A stretch of DNA of 64,000 bases from Paenibacillus sp. FSL M7-0420 (GTDB lineage: Bacteria > Bacillota > Bacilli > Paenibacillales > Paenibacillaceae). How positions within the stretch are numbered: position 1 is the stretch's first letter; every line of letters starts with the position of its first letter. The position numbers and the translations under genes were made by a program. Location of the stretch: assembly GCF_038002345.1 (NCBI RefSeq), contig NZ_JBBOCJ010000001.1, positions 7,440,001 to 7,504,000 on the forward strand, read 5' to 3'. The notes under the pieces were generated by a model that was not told the DNA's origin, searched no databases, and saw only the letters and a program-made list of their open reading frames with translations. Shown here piece by piece: positions 21,370 to 33,419 of this stretch.

Positions 21370-22125
21370 ATGAGAAAATGGGGTAAATCGATTGGATCAG
21401 TTCTGCTGGCAGCTAGCTTGATGATTGGAGGAATGGGGTTGAGCGGAGTGCTGAAGGGTCCTGAAAAGGCTTACGCCGACGAAGTACAGAAGAATATTGT
21501 GAACGTGGTGGGCAAAGGCGAGCTATCGATCAAACCGGATATTGCGTATCTCTCCATCGGGGTAACGACAACTGCCGAAACTGCGCAGGAAGCACAGAAA
21601 GGCACTGCCGCGAAGGTCTCCAAGCTGACCGCTTTGTTCAAGACCACCTGGGGTATTGCGGACAAAGACATTCAGAGCACACAGTTCTACGTACAGCCTA
21701 ACTACACTTACAGCGAGAAGGACGGCCAGAAGGTAAAAGGCTATAACGCCCAGCACACGCTGGAGGTCTCTTACCGCGATCTGACAAAGGTTGGACAATT
21801 GCTGGACGCTGCTTCTGCGGCCGGAGCGAACAACATCGGTAACGTGCGGTTTGCGATTGAAGATCCGTCCGCCTTTGAAGCACAGGCTATCGAGAAGGCT
21901 ATGCAGAATGCAGATGTCAAAGCTGCGGCCATTGCCAAAGCAGCGAAACGCGGATTGGGCATGGTAGTCACTGTCGTTCAGAGCGATGACGGGAATCATC
22001 CGATAATCTTCGCTCAAGCAGAAGCGATGCAGAAATCCGCAATGGATAACGCTGCCGGAAGCTCCGTTGAACCCGGGCAGGTTAAGGTCACTACCCAATT
22101 GAGTGTAACGTATGAACTGAAATAA
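21370..22125 (+). CDS. exported SIMPL-domain protein
   Basis: The 251 residues start with a signal peptide (charged MRKWGKSIG, a hydrophobic stretch, then AYA-DE as likely cleavage near residue 37). The rest is a SIMPL/DUF541 domain: IVNVVGKGELSIKPDIAYLSIGV at its start and VTTQLSVTYELK at its end. Such proteins sit in the periplasm, outer membrane or cell wall space; function is mostly unknown. ATG at 21370 is nine bases after AAAGGGG; the ATG at 21361 would abut the ribosome site. A terminator follows, so it is monocistronic. Confidence 0.88.
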   Translation: MRKWGKSIGSVLLAASLMIGGMGLSGVLKGPEKAYADEVQKNIVNVVGKGELSIKPDIAYLSIGVTTTAETAQEAQKGTAAKVSKLTALFKTTWGIADKDIQSTQFYVQPNYTYSEKDGQKVKGYNAQHTLEVSYRDLTKVGQLLDAASAAGANNIGNVRFAIEDPSAFEAQAIEKAMQNADVKAAAIAKAAKRGLGMVVTVVQSDDGNHPIIFAQAEAMQKSAMDNAAGSSVEPGQVKVTTQLSVTYELK

Positions 22126-22139
22126 ACGTTTCGCAAGAG

Positions 22140-22178
22140 GCGCTTGCTCTGCTGTTATAAGCAGGGCAGGCGCTTTTT
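22140..22178 (+). terminator. terminator of the SIMPL gene
   Basis: GCGCTTGCTCTGCT pairs with AGCAGGGCAGGCGC (one mismatch) around GTTATA, followed by five T. Confidence 0.9.
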
Positions 22179-22398
22179 ATAATCATATAAATGAATGTAT
22201 ATGCACATATGCGCTTTTGAAATCTCTCAGTTTGTTTAAATTAAGGTAACAGGATCTTTAGATAATCATGGCAAACCTTAAGAAACTGTAAAGCGGATTG
22301 TAACATCCCCCGCTAGTTCTTTTACTATAATAGGAACAGTGATACGGAAGAACACACATCATGACTAATCATACCACCAGGTGGAAGGGGAAATAACA

Positions 22399-23502
22399 AT
22401 GAATTCGAACTCTAAGAAATACATCCGCAGATGGGGTGCGGGAATGCTCGCAGCAGGAATTCTGCTGGGCGGAACAGGAATCCTTCAGGCAGACATTACG
22501 GAGGCCGCTCCGGCAGCCGCTTCGGCCAAAGTCAAATCCTCATCTGTAGTGCTGAAGGTTAACGGTAAAAATGCAGCCCAGGCGGGCCTGCTCCAGGAAG
22601 GAAAGGTATGGGTGCCGGTAACCTTCCTGCGCGATGCGCTGGGGATGCCGCTCTCTTATGATAAAGCGGAGAAGACTTATTCTATAGGAACAGGTACTGC
22701 GCAATTGAAGCTGGCAATTATGGATTACGGCATTATGATCCGAGTGAACAACTATTATATTGGTGAATATGAGGGCAAACAACTGAACAACCGGCTGTAC
22801 GTCCCGTTCCAGCTGATTAACGATTACATGGGCTATAAAGGGGACTGGAACGCTGCTGCAGGACAGCTGAATCTGACGAAAAGGACGCAGAATGCCGTAA
22901 CAATCAAGACAGCGAGCTATACGAAGGACTATAAGGATGCGCCAATCAAGCTGGATTATCCGCAGGTCAGCGGTCTGGCGAACGCCGGGGCAGAGAAGGC
23001 GATCAATGATCTGATCAAGCAGACCGTTCTGAACTATGCGAAGGATGCTGAAGATCAAATCTCCAAGCGGTCGAAGGATGACCGGCCGTATGAATTCGAA
23101 GGCGGTTATGTGGTCACGTACAACCAGGATGGTGTGCTCAGCCTAATCACTAATCAATACGGGTATACCGGCGGTGCCCATGGGATGACTTACCGCAATG
23201 CGTTCACCTTCTCGCTCAAAGACGGGAAACGTCTGTTGCTGGGCGACCTGTTCGGTGCCAATCCTAATTACAAGAAACAGCTCAATGCCAAGCTGGCCAC
23301 CGAGATCAAAGCTAACGGGGGTTATCTGGGCGGGTTCAACGGTCTGGATACAGAGAAGTATTTCTATTTAAAAGATGGCAAAGCGGTGCTCTTCTTCCAG
23401 TTATACGAATACACCGCATATGCCGAGGGTTTCCCGGAATTCAACTTCAGCTTCAAGGAACTCCTGCCGGACGGAAGCAGTCCGTTCGCAGCGCTGAAAT
23501 AA
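22399..23502 (+). CDS. exported stalk-domain protein with DUF4163 and DUF3298 (RsiV-like)
   Basis: The 367 residues begin with a signal peptide ending near AAPAAASA. Residues about 45-140 look like a copper amine oxidase N-terminal (stalk) domain, with VWVPVTFLRDALGMPLSYD and LYVPFQLINDYMGYKGDW. Residues about 150-260 are DUF4163-like and 265-360 DUF3298-like (YTGGAHGMTYRNAFTFSLKDGK), the pair found in the extracellular part of anti-sigma factor RsiV. No transmembrane anchor or cytosolic anti-sigma domain is present, so it is a secreted wall-space protein; binding of cell-wall or muropeptide ligands is only a guess. ATG at 22399 has GGAAGGGG upstream. Confidence 0.82.
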   Translation: MNSNSKKYIRRWGAGMLAAGILLGGTGILQADITEAAPAAASAKVKSSSVVLKVNGKNAAQAGLLQEGKVWVPVTFLRDALGMPLSYDKAEKTYSIGTGTAQLKLAIMDYGIMIRVNNYYIGEYEGKQLNNRLYVPFQLINDYMGYKGDWNAAAGQLNLTKRTQNAVTIKTASYTKDYKDAPIKLDYPQVSGLANAGAEKAINDLIKQTVLNYAKDAEDQISKRSKDDRPYEFEGGYVVTYNQDGVLSLITNQYGYTGGAHGMTYRNAFTFSLKDGKRLLLGDLFGANPNYKKQLNAKLATEIKANGGYLGGFNGLDTEKYFYLKDGKAVLFFQLYEYTAYAEGFPEFNFSFKELLPDGSSPFAALK

Positions 23503-23518
23503 TACAGCCTAATACTGA

Positions 23519-23552
23519 CCCTTGTGCTCTATGACGAGCACAAGGGTTGTTT
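23519..23552 (+). terminator. terminator of the stalk-domain gene
   Basis: CCCTTGTGCTC pairs perfectly with GAGCACAAGGG and is followed by TTGTTTG. Confidence 0.8.
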
Positions 23553-23652
23553 GCGTTTTAATGGACTAATCGGGCGGCCCTGCCGTTACCACTTCACCCG
23601 GCCTTTCATAAATTAAAGAAGGCAAGCAGCTTATAACGGGGAGGGAAAGAGT

Positions 23653-24291
23653 ATGGTCTATCAGTATACGGCCATTGGGGATTCACTCACAACCGGCTTC
23701 GGGGCGCTTCCCGGGAACGGCTTCGTCCCCGTCTACCGGCGGATGGCGGAAGGGAGACTCGGCACGCCGGTGGTGCCGGCGAATCTTGGCGTCAACGGTC
23801 TGACCACCGGGGGGCTGAAGCAACGGCTGAGGAGCTCGAACGTCTACCGGGCGGCGGTGAAGGATGCGCAGATCATTACGCTGTCCATTGGCGGCAATGA
23901 CTTGATTAAGGCAGCCCGGGCAGCCGGGCCCCGGCCCGGTGAATTCCAGGGCTTGCTGAAGCAGGCGCTTAGGGACTGCAAGCGTAACTACAGCGACATC
24001 ATGGGTAGCCTGACACAGCTCAAAGCGGGCTCCCGCAGCCCCTACATCCTCCGGATGGTAGGGCTCTATAACCCATATCCCCAGGTGGATGAAGCAACAG
24101 AGTGGGTGCGCGAGTTCAACCGCTATGCATCAGGCTACAGCAGCAGTAACGTAGGGTTTGCTTCGATCTACCATGAGTTTGCCGGTAATGAGCGGGGGCT
24201 GCTGTTCCTGGACCATATTCACCCGAACAGCAGAGGCTACCGCGTAATTGCAGGCAAGCTGGACGCTTTGGGTTACGGGGGCTTAAGGTAG
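23653..24291 (+). CDS. SGNH/GDSL-family hydrolase
   Basis: The 212 residues have the four SGNH blocks: IGDSLTTGFGA with the nucleophile Ser near residue 11, the NLGVNGLT block with Gly, SIGGNDL with Asn, and FLDHIHPNSRGY with the Asp-His pair. No signal peptide is visible, so it acts in the cytosol on an ester that I cannot name; lysophospholipase L1-like enzymes are the nearest group. AGGGAAAG precedes the ATG. It converges on clpP. Confidence 0.88.
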   Translation: MVYQYTAIGDSLTTGFGALPGNGFVPVYRRMAEGRLGTPVVPANLGVNGLTTGGLKQRLRSSNVYRAAVKDAQIITLSIGGNDLIKAARAAGPRPGEFQGLLKQALRDCKRNYSDIMGSLTQLKAGSRSPYILRMVGLYNPYPQVDEATEWVREFNRYASGYSSSNVGFASIYHEFAGNERGLLFLDHIHPNSRGYRVIAGKLDALGYGGLR

Positions 24292-24317
24292 GGTGTGGAA
24301 CGGTGCAGGAACAATCA

Positions 24318-24357
24318 AAGAGGCTGCTACGGACCAGATGGTCTGTAACAGCCTCTT
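24318..24357 (-). terminator. hairpin between the converging SGNH gene and clpP
   Basis: AAGAGGCTG and CAGCCTCTT form a stem, extended by partly pairing GGACC/GGTC. The T-run is short on both strands, so its strength is uncertain; it lies just after the clpP stop. Confidence 0.55.
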
Positions 24358-24380
24358 AGTAAATTCATGAAATTAAGTAC

Positions 24381-24977
<597 letters not shown>

Positions 24978-25043
24978 GTGGAAAACCTCCTTGAAATTGG
25001 TGCTTCGAATGTGTTCATTTTTTACTGTTACCGTATTAACCAC

Positions 25044-25083
25044 ATGATAAACAAATTCAAACAAAAAGTCAAAGAAAGTCAAA
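25044..25083 (-). promoter_or_regulatory. clpP promoter with CtsR operator
   Basis: On the plus strand 25067-25083 reads AGTCAAA-GAA-AGTCAAA, a full match to the CtsR heptad repeat consensus. On the minus strand TTGACT (25072-25067) and TATCAT (25049-25044) make a promoter with 17-base spacing, so the operator covers the -35 box. This implies heat and protein-stress control of clpP. Confidence 0.88.
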
Positions 25084-25092
25084 CTTACTTTC

Positions 25093-25121
25093 AAAAAAAA
25101 GAGCCCTCAAGCGGCTCTTTG
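25093..25121 (-). terminator. terminator of the tRNA-Arg gene
   Basis: On the minus strand AAAGAGCC and GGCTCTTT pair around a short loop and are followed by eight T in total, separating the tRNA from clpP. Confidence 0.85.
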
Positions 25122-25170
25122 GTTAAATATAATATAATCGTCACTAAATTATGTACAAGCTTGAAAATAA

Positions 25171-25245
25171 TGGCGCGCCCGCCAAGAATCGAACTTGGAT
25201 CTCAGGCTTCGGAGGCCTACGTCATATCCATTGGACCACGGGCGC
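25171..25245 (-). tRNA. tRNA-Arg (anticodon CCG)
   Basis: The 75-nt minus-strand RNA folds as a cloverleaf: acceptor GCGCCCG pairs with CGGGCGC, discriminator G and encoded CCA; the anticodon stem UAGGC/GCCUG closes the loop CUCCGAA with anticodon CCG; the T arm contains GUUCGAUUC. It reads CGG codons. Confidence 0.95.
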
Positions 25246-25422
25246 AACAGAAATTATTATAATATACTTCTCGGATAAAAGCAATGCGTATTAGGCATCC
25301 TGCGCAAAAATAGTTTTCTCTGCCTCCATTAATAGAGCCGGAGATGCGTCTCCTGCCTGCGGCCTGCCGGACAAGCCCATGTATAAGATGAAAGCGGGCT
25401 GAGAATTATAGTCTCGGAACAC

Positions 25423-25451
25423 TTGCACTCGGCGTCAGTTTTGGGTAGAAT
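25423..25451 (+). promoter_or_regulatory. sigma-A promoter of the cggR-gapA operon
   Basis: TTGCAC (25423-25428) and TAGAAT (25446-25451) are separated by 17 bases. Transcription would start a few bases before the GGGAC repeats of the CggR operator. Confidence 0.75.
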
Positions 25452-25456
25452 ATGGG

Positions 25457-25496
25457 TGGGACTTAAAAAGTTAACCCGGGACATTTTGAGACCACG
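25457..25496 (+). promoter_or_regulatory. CggR operator (tandem GGGAC repeats)
   Basis: GGGAC at 25458 and at 25478 are exactly 20 bases apart, the repeat spacing of the B. subtilis CggR operator (CGGGAC-N6-TGTC-N4, twice). The second half carries the full CGGGAC. Placement just after the promoter fits repression relieved by fructose 1,6-bisphosphate. Confidence 0.75.
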
Positions 25497-25537
25497 AACA
25501 AGGGATAAGAGAAAGACGAAGTTGCAGGAGTGAAAGC

Positions 25538-26590
25538 ATGCGTAATCTATTGGAAATCCAAAAGCAGCTTCTGCCTGATCTCATGGAAACCCTTAAGAGA
25601 CGGTATACGATTCTACATCAGATCATGCTGTCCGATATTATTGGGCGCAGGACGCTAGCCGCATCGCTTGATATGACCGAGCGGGTGCTGCGTGCCGAGA
25701 CGGATCTTCTGAAATCGCAGGGGCTCATTGAGATCGAGAGCGTCGGTATGCGCATTAGCGATGCCGGTCGCAGACTGCTTGACCTGCTGGAGCCGGTCGC
25801 CAAGAGCCTATTCGGCCTGGATGATCTGGAAGAGAAAATTCGTACTACGTACGGTCTCACCAAAGTAATTGTGGTTCCTGGCGATTGTGAGACATCGCCG
25901 TTCACCAAGCGTGAACTGGGGCGCGCAGGCTCCAAGGCACTGCTCAGTGTACTGCGAAGTGACGATACGATTGCCGTCACAGGCGGATCAACCCTGGCCG
26001 AAATGGCCGATCAGCTGACCCCGCCGCTATCCCTTTCCTATAAGAACGCCTGGGTTGTTCCGGCGCGCGGAGGACTGGGAGAGAGCATGGAGATACAGGC
26101 CAACACTATTGCTTCAACCATGGCCAAACGGATTGGCGCCAATTACCGTCTGCTGCATGTGCCCGATCTGCTTAGCGGAGACGCTTATCAGTCGCTTGCA
26201 CAGGACTCCAATATTGGAGAGATTGTACAAATTATCCGCAGATCGCGTATTATTGTACATGGAATAGGTGATGCCATTGAAATGACCCACCGCCGCAAGC
26301 TGGACTCCGGGACGATCTCAGAGATTCAAGGCGAGGGTGCTGTAGCCGAATCCTTCGGATACTATTTCAATGAGGACGGCGAAGTGGTTCACACTATGCT
26401 GACCATGGGGCTGCGCCTGGAAGACATTATCCGTACAGAAGTCGTTATCGGTATTGCCGGAGGCAAACGCAAGGCGAAGGCCATTCATGCGATGCTGCGG
26501 TTCGGACAAGAGGATATTCTCGTCATCGACGAGGCGGCGGCTGCCGAAATCGGCAAGGAAATCGACACACAGCTACAAAAGGTCCTATAG
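25538..26590 (+). CDS. cggR: central glycolytic genes regulator CggR (SorC family)
   Basis: CggR represses its own operon when fructose 1,6-bisphosphate is low. The 350 residues have an N-terminal HTH region (RRTLAASLDMTERVLRAETDLLKSQ, about 36-62) and a C-terminal SorC sugar-phosphate domain (VTGGSTLAEMA, VPARGGLGESMEIQANTI). It is the first gene of the operon, 116 bases before gapA, and has the tandem operator upstream. Confidence 0.95.
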   Translation: MRNLLEIQKQLLPDLMETLKRRYTILHQIMLSDIIGRRTLAASLDMTERVLRAETDLLKSQGLIEIESVGMRISDAGRRLLDLLEPVAKSLFGLDDLEEKIRTTYGLTKVIVVPGDCETSPFTKRELGRAGSKALLSVLRSDDTIAVTGGSTLAEMADQLTPPLSLSYKNAWVVPARGGLGESMEIQANTIASTMAKRIGANYRLLHVPDLLSGDAYQSLAQDSNIGEIVQIIRRSRIIVHGIGDAIEMTHRRKLDSGTISEIQGEGAVAESFGYYFNEDGEVVHTMLTMGLRLEDIIRTEVVIGIAGGKRKAKAIHAMLRFGQEDILVIDEAAAAEIGKEIDTQLQKVL

Positions 26591-26706
26591 ATTCCATTAA
26601 ATGGGACGCGCGCAAAGGGTTTATGCATTATACTTAACATTGTTGTCTTGACGAGCCTCACGGCCTGTCTTGAATAAATAAAACGAACTCTAGGAGGAAC
26701 TATTCA

Positions 26707-27717
26707 ATGAGTGTAAAAGTTGGTATTAACGGTTTTGGACGTATTGGACGCCTTGCATTCCGCCGTATTCAAAATGTAGAAGGTATCGAAGTGGTAGCAA
26801 TCAATGACTTGACTGACGCTAAGATGCTTGCTCATTTGCTTAAATATGATACAACTCAAGGTAAATTCCAAGGCGATGTTGAAGTGCATGACGGCTTCTT
26901 CAAAGTGAACGGTAAAGATGTTAAGGTTTTGGCTAACCGCAACCCTGAAGAGCTTCCTTGGGGAGAGCTTGGCGTTGATATCGTTCTGGAATGTACTGGT
27001 TTCTTCACAACTAAAGAAGCCGCTGAGAAGCACCTGAAAGGCGGAGCTAAGAAAGTAGTTATTTCCGCTCCAGCTACAGGCGACATGAAAACTGTTGTGT
27101 ACAACGTTAACGATGACATCCTTGACGGTTCCGAAACAGTAATCTCCGGTGCATCTTGCACAACGAACTGCCTGGCTCCTATGGCCAAAGTTCTGAACGA
27201 CAAGTTCGGTATCATCGAAGGCCTGATGACTACAATCCACGCTTACACAGGTGACCAGAATACGCTTGATGCTCCACACGCAAAAGGCGACTTCAGACGC
27301 GCCCGCGCTGCTGCTGAGAACATCATCCCTAACACTACCGGTGCTGCTAAAGCCATCGGCCTGGTTATTCCAGAACTGAAGGGCAAGCTTGACGGTGCAG
27401 CACAACGTGTGCCTGTAGCTACAGGTTCCCTGACTGAGCTGGTTACTGTTCTGGATAAGAGCGTAACCGTTGAAGAAATCAATGCAGCCATGAAGGAAGC
27501 TTCTGACCCAGAAACTTACGGCTACACTGAAGACGAAATCGTATCTTCCGACATCAAGGGTATGACTTTCGGTTCCCTGTTCGATGCAACTCAGACTAAA
27601 GTACTGACTGTTGGCGACAAACAGCTGGTTAAAACTGTTGCTTGGTATGACAACGAAATGTCCTACACTGCACAGCTGGTTCGTACTTTGGAGAAATTCG
27701 CTAAGCTTGCTAAATAA
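26707..27717 (+). CDS. gapA: glyceraldehyde-3-phosphate dehydrogenase
   Basis: It oxidises glyceraldehyde 3-phosphate with NAD+ in glycolysis. The 336 residues show [15 protein letters not shown], an Asp after the second strand (AINDLTD) that favours NAD+, the active-site Cys in [12 protein letters not shown], and [12 protein letters not shown]. Codon choice is strongly biased toward a few codons (GCT, GTT, AAA), as expected for a very highly expressed gene and clearly different from cggR. TAGGAGGAA precedes the ATG. A weak TTGACG-N17-TGAATA promoter candidate (26648-26676) lies in the cggR-gapA gap. Confidence 0.97.
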   Translation: MSVKVGINGFGRIGRLAFRRIQNVEGIEVVAINDLTDAKMLAHLLKYDTTQGKFQGDVEVHDGFFKVNGKDVKVLANRNPEELPWGELGVDIVLECTGFFTTKEAAEKHLKGGAKKVVISAPATGDMKTVVYNVNDDILDGSETVISGASCTTNCLAPMAKVLNDKFGIIEGLMTTIHAYTGDQNTLDAPHAKGDFRRARAAAENIIPNTTGAAKAIGLVIPELKGKLDGAAQRVPVATGSLTELVTVLDKSVTVEEINAAMKEASDPETYGYTEDEIVSSDIKGMTFGSLFDATQTKVLTVGDKQLVKTVAWYDNEMSYTAQLVRTLEKFAKLAK

Positions 27718-27743
27718 GACCGATTTCATATAAGCAGTACAAT

Positions 27744-27780
27744 AGAGCGGAAACAAGGAAAGTCTGTTTCCGCTCTTTCT
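27744..27780 (+). terminator. intercistronic hairpin between gapA and pgk
   Basis: AGAGCGGAAACA and TGTTTCCGCTCT pair perfectly over 12 bases; the following TTCT tract is weak. It may attenuate read-through so that gapA is made in excess over pgk-eno, or stabilise the gapA mRNA 3' end. Confidence 0.65.
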
Positions 27781-27850
27781 AAATGCAATGGCTACGTGAT
27801 GAAATGGCTTCGTGAAGGAACCAATTTTGGGTGTGGAGGAAATGTTAATC

Positions 27851-29032
27851 ATGAACAAAAAAAGTGTCCGTGATGTAGAAGTAAAAGGCAAACGCGTATT
27901 CGTGCGTGTAGATTTCAATGTGCCAGTGGAAGACGGCAAGATCACTGATGATACCCGTATCCGCGAAACCCTTCCAACAATTAAATACCTGATTGAGAAC
28001 GGTGCAAAGGTCATTCTGGCCAGCCATATGGGCCGTCCTAAAGGCGAATTCGTCGATTCCATGCGGTTGACTTCCGCTGCAGTCCGTCTGTCTGAATTGC
28101 TCGGCAAACCGGTAGCCAAGGCTGATGAGGCCATTGGTGAAGCGGTGAAAGCGAAAATCGCTGAACTGAACGATGGCGATGTGCTTGTGCTTGAGAATGT
28201 CCGTTTCTACAAAGGTGAAGAGAAGAATGATCCTGAACTGGCTAAGCAGTTCGCTGAACTGGCTGACCTGTTCGTCAATGACGCATTCGGCGCAGCTCAC
28301 CGTGCCCATGCTTCGACAGAAGGAATCGCTCACTTCCTGCCGGCAGTATCCGGTCTTCTGATGGAGAAGGAATTGTCCGTTCTCGGCAAGGCGCTCTCTA
28401 ACCCGGAACGTCCTTTCACGGCCATCATCGGCGGTTCCAAGGTTAAAGACAAGATTGATGTTATCGACAACCTGCTGAATCTGGCTGACAATGTACTGAT
28501 TGGCGGCGGCCTCTCTTACACGTTCACCAAGGCTCAAGGCTACGAAATCGGTAAATCCCTGGTAGACAACGACAAGATTGATGCAGCGCTTGGATTCATC
28601 GAGAAGGCCAAGAAGCTGGGCAAGAACTTCGTGCTTCCGGTTGACGTTGTAGTCGCTGACAAGTTCGGTGCAGATGCCAACACCAAGATTGTAGATGCAA
28701 CAGAGATTCCTGCAGACTGGGAAGGTCTGGACATCGGTCCTAAGACTCGTGAAATCTATGCCGATATTATCAAAAACTCCAAGCTGGTTGTATGGAATGG
28801 ACCGATGGGCGTATTTGAAATCGACATCTTCGCTGAAGGTACAAAGGCTGTGGCTCAGGCTTGCGCTACTACCGAAGGCTACACTGTTATTGGCGGCGGC
28901 GATTCCGCTGCGGCTGCTGAGAAATTCCACCTCGCAGACCAGATGGACCACATCTCCACTGGCGGCGGCGCATCGCTCGAGTTCATGGAAGGTAAAGCTC
29001 TTCCAGGTGTAGAAGCACTGAACGACAAGTAA
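27851..29032 (+). CDS. pgk: phosphoglycerate kinase
   Basis: It transfers phosphate from 1,3-bisphosphoglycerate to [33 protein letters not shown] and the terminal [12 protein letters not shown] / [11 protein letters not shown] nucleotide segments are diagnostic. I take the ATG at 27851, giving [14 protein letters not shown] and 393 residues; the ATG at 27842 is too close to the GGAGGA site and the frame opens even earlier. Second glycolytic gene of the operon. Confidence 0.96.
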   Translation: MNKKSVRDVEVKGKRVFVRVDFNVPVEDGKITDDTRIRETLPTIKYLIENGAKVILASHMGRPKGEFVDSMRLTSAAVRLSELLGKPVAKADEAIGEAVKAKIAELNDGDVLVLENVRFYKGEEKNDPELAKQFAELADLFVNDAFGAAHRAHASTEGIAHFLPAVSGLLMEKELSVLGKALSNPERPFTAIIGGSKVKDKIDVIDNLLNLADNVLIGGGLSYTFTKAQGYEIGKSLVDNDKIDAALGFIEKAKKLGKNFVLPVDVVVADKFGADANTKIVDATEIPADWEGLDIGPKTREIYADIIKNSKLVVWNGPMGVFEIDIFAEGTKAVAQACATTEGYTVIGGGDSAAAAEKFHLADQMDHISTGGGASLEFMEGKALPGVEALNDK

Positions 29033-29815
<783 letters not shown>

Positions 29816-29817
29816 GA

Positions 29818-31362
29818 ATGTCAGCTCCAAGACCTGTAGCACTGATTATCATGGACGGCTTCGGACTGCGGAACACGGATGAAGGCAACGCTGTTGCCCA
29901 AGCCAACAAGCCGAACTACGACCGTTACCTGAAGCAATATCCGAATACTACGCTTACCGCTTGCGGCGAAGCTGTAGGTCTGCCGGAAGGTCAAATGGGT
30001 AACTCTGAAGTAGGGCACCTTAACATTGGTGCCGGCCGGATTGTATATCAAGACCTGACCCGTATCGACAAGTCGATCCGTGATGGAGAATTCTTCGATA
30101 ACGAGACGCTGGTGGCTGCCGTAAGAAGCGCTAAGTCAACCGGCAAAAAGCTTCACCTCTATGCACTGGTATCCGATGGCGGCGTACACAGCCACATCAA
30201 TCATCTGTTCGCCATGCTCGATCTGGCCAAAAAAGAAGATCTGCATGAAGTCTATATTCATGCCTTCATGGATGGCCGTGACGTACCACCCGACAGTGGA
30301 CAGAAGTTCATTCAGGATCTGGTCGCCAAGATTGAAGAGGTTGGCGTAGGTACGATTGCTACGGTATCCGGACGCTACTTCGCGATGGACCGTGACAAGC
30401 GCTGGGAACGTGTAGAGAAGGCTTACCGTGCAATGGTATATGGCGAAGGCCCTAAATATACCGATGCTCTTCAGGCCATCACTGCATCCTACCAGAATTC
30501 TGTGTTCGATGAATTCGTGGAGCCAAGTGTAATTGTGGACAGCCAGAACAACCCGGTAGCGACAGTGGAGAGCGGCGATTCGGTCATTTTCCTTAACTTC
30601 CGTCCTGACCGTGCCATTCAGCTGTCACAAGTGTTCACGAACTCGGATTTCCGCGGCTTCGACCGTGGTCCTAAGTTCCCGCAAGGCCTGCACTTCGTAT
30701 GCCTGACTACCTTCAGTGAGACAGTTCAAGGCTTCGTGGCTTACTCCCCGAAGAACCTGGACAATACGCTCGGTGAGGTGCTGGTTCAGCAGAACAAGAA
30801 GCAGCTGCGTATTGCAGAGACCGAGAAGTATCCGCATGTGACCTTCTTCTTCAGCGGCGGACGCGATGAGGAGCTTCCGGGCGAGACCCGTATCCTGATC
30901 AACTCGCCGAAGGTGGCAACCTATGATATGAAGCCAGAGATGAGCGCTTACGAAGTGGCGGCGGCCTGCGTAGCGGAGATCGAGGCGGACAGACAGGATG
31001 CCATTATCCTGAACTTTGCCAACCCTGATATGGTAGGACACTCCGGCATGCTGGAGCCTACAATCAAGGCAGTTGAAGTAACGGACGAATGCGTAGGCAA
31101 GGTTGTGGATGCTGTAGTTGCCAAGGGCGGCGTTGCGATTATCATTGCCGACCACGGAAATGCGGATATGGTATTCGATGAGAACGGACGTCCGTTCACA
31201 GCCCATACCACCAACCCGGTACCGTTCATCGTTACCACTGAAGATGTAGTTCTGCGCGAAGCTGGTATTCTCGCAGATGTGGCACCGACGATCCTTGATC
31301 TGATGGGACTTCCGCAGCCTGCGGAAATGACCGGACAATCCATGATTGCCAGCCGCAAATAA
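29818..31362 (+). CDS. gpmI: 2,3-bisphosphoglycerate-independent phosphoglycerate mutase
   Basis: This manganese enzyme interconverts 3- and 2-phosphoglycerate. The 514 residues show [10 protein letters not shown] with a metal Asp, [15 protein letters not shown] with the phosphorylated Ser, and [11 protein letters not shown] near the C-terminus. It is almost joined to tpiA. The metal dependence makes it pH-sensitive in spore formers, as known for the Bacillus enzyme. Confidence 0.96.
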   Translation: MSAPRPVALIIMDGFGLRNTDEGNAVAQANKPNYDRYLKQYPNTTLTACGEAVGLPEGQMGNSEVGHLNIGAGRIVYQDLTRIDKSIRDGEFFDNETLVAAVRSAKSTGKKLHLYALVSDGGVHSHINHLFAMLDLAKKEDLHEVYIHAFMDGRDVPPDSGQKFIQDLVAKIEEVGVGTIATVSGRYFAMDRDKRWERVEKAYRAMVYGEGPKYTDALQAITASYQNSVFDEFVEPSVIVDSQNNPVATVESGDSVIFLNFRPDRAIQLSQVFTNSDFRGFDRGPKFPQGLHFVCLTTFSETVQGFVAYSPKNLDNTLGEVLVQQNKKQLRIAETEKYPHVTFFFSGGRDEELPGETRILINSPKVATYDMKPEMSAYEVAAACVAEIEADRQDAIILNFANPDMVGHSGMLEPTIKAVEVTDECVGKVVDAVVAKGGVAIIIADHGNADMVFDENGRPFTAHTTNPVPFIVTTEDVVLREAGILADVAPTILDLMGLPQPAEMTGQSMIASRK

Positions 31363-31413
31363 GCAAGACACCTGTTTGTGTAAACCCAAAACCATTGTAT
31401 AAAAGGAGATTAA

Positions 31414-32706
<1,293 letters not shown>

Positions 32707-32726
32707 TTGCTTTTGAACCTATATTG

Positions 32727-32758
32727 AAGACCTGCCGCACTTTGGCAGGTCTTTTTTT
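32727..32758 (+). terminator. terminator of the glycolytic operon
   Basis: AAGACCTGCC and GGCAGGTCTT pair and are followed by seven T. Confidence 0.92.
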
Positions 32759-32842
32759 GCTCTTATTGTGTCTCCTGGCCGCCTGTAGGAGATAAATATG
32801 CGATTTTAATAGGAAGATCGGGGTCGATCGCGGTGTGGATGG

Positions 32843-32871
32843 TTGTTTTCATTCTGTGGCTATGATAAAAT
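32843..32871 (+). promoter_or_regulatory. candidate promoter of secG
   Basis: TTGTTT (32843-32848) and TAAAAT (32866-32871) are separated by 17 bases; the -35 box is weak. Confidence 0.4.
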
Positions 32872-32945
32872 AAGAATGCTGTTTATGAAACGGAAATTCT
32901 AATTTAGCATAGATAGTGATGCTTGGACGTAGGAGGTGGAAGTGA

Positions 32946-33179
32946 ATGGATATCTTTTTGAAAGTGGTGCTTCTGATTTTTGCCGTAGGTCTGATTGCGG
33001 TCGTTCTTCTGCAAAAAGGGAAAAGTGCAGGTCTTTCCGGTGCCATCTCCGGCGGTGCTGAGCATCTCTTCGGTAAAACAAAAGCACGCGGTATGGAGCT
33101 TGTGCTACAGCGTGTAACAGTTGGCCTGGCGGCCGGATTCTTCATCATGTCAATTGTTGTTGCCATTGTTGTTGAATAG
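32946..33179 (+). CDS. secG: preprotein translocase subunit SecG
   Basis: SecG is the small third subunit of the SecYEG channel. The 77 residues show two membrane helices (about 3-20 and 54-75) joined by the conserved loop [35 protein letters not shown] lies before the ATG. The position between eno and rnr is the usual one in Firmicutes. Confidence 0.94.
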   Translation: MDIFLKVVLLIFAVGLIAVVLLQKGKSAGLSGAISGGAEHLFGKTKARGMELVLQRVTVGLAAGFFIMSIVVAIVVE

Positions 33180-33191
33180 TATGCCTACAGT

Positions 33192-33236
33192 AAACCTTCG
33201 CTCTGTTCTGAAATGGAATAGGCGGAGGTTTTTTTG
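33192..33236 (+). terminator. terminator of secG
   Basis: AAACCTTCGC and GCGGAGGTTT pair (one G-T pair) across a 20-base loop, followed by a T-run. Confidence 0.65.
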
Positions 33237-33419
33237 TATGCAGATTTAATATTGTGAACATCATAACAGGGATGCCCGGGATTAAATTCGTGTATACTAG
33301 GGTATGAAGTATAGAAAGGTAAATTTTACTTGAAATGATTAGCTGTTCAATAGGACAAGGCATACATATATGCCAGCGGCATAGGAATGCTGCGGAGCGG
33401 AGAAGAGAAGGTGACGAAC

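Noticed and set aside
26704..28134. A 476-codon antisense frame over gapA
   Set aside because: Same cause: shadow of a codon-biased gene.
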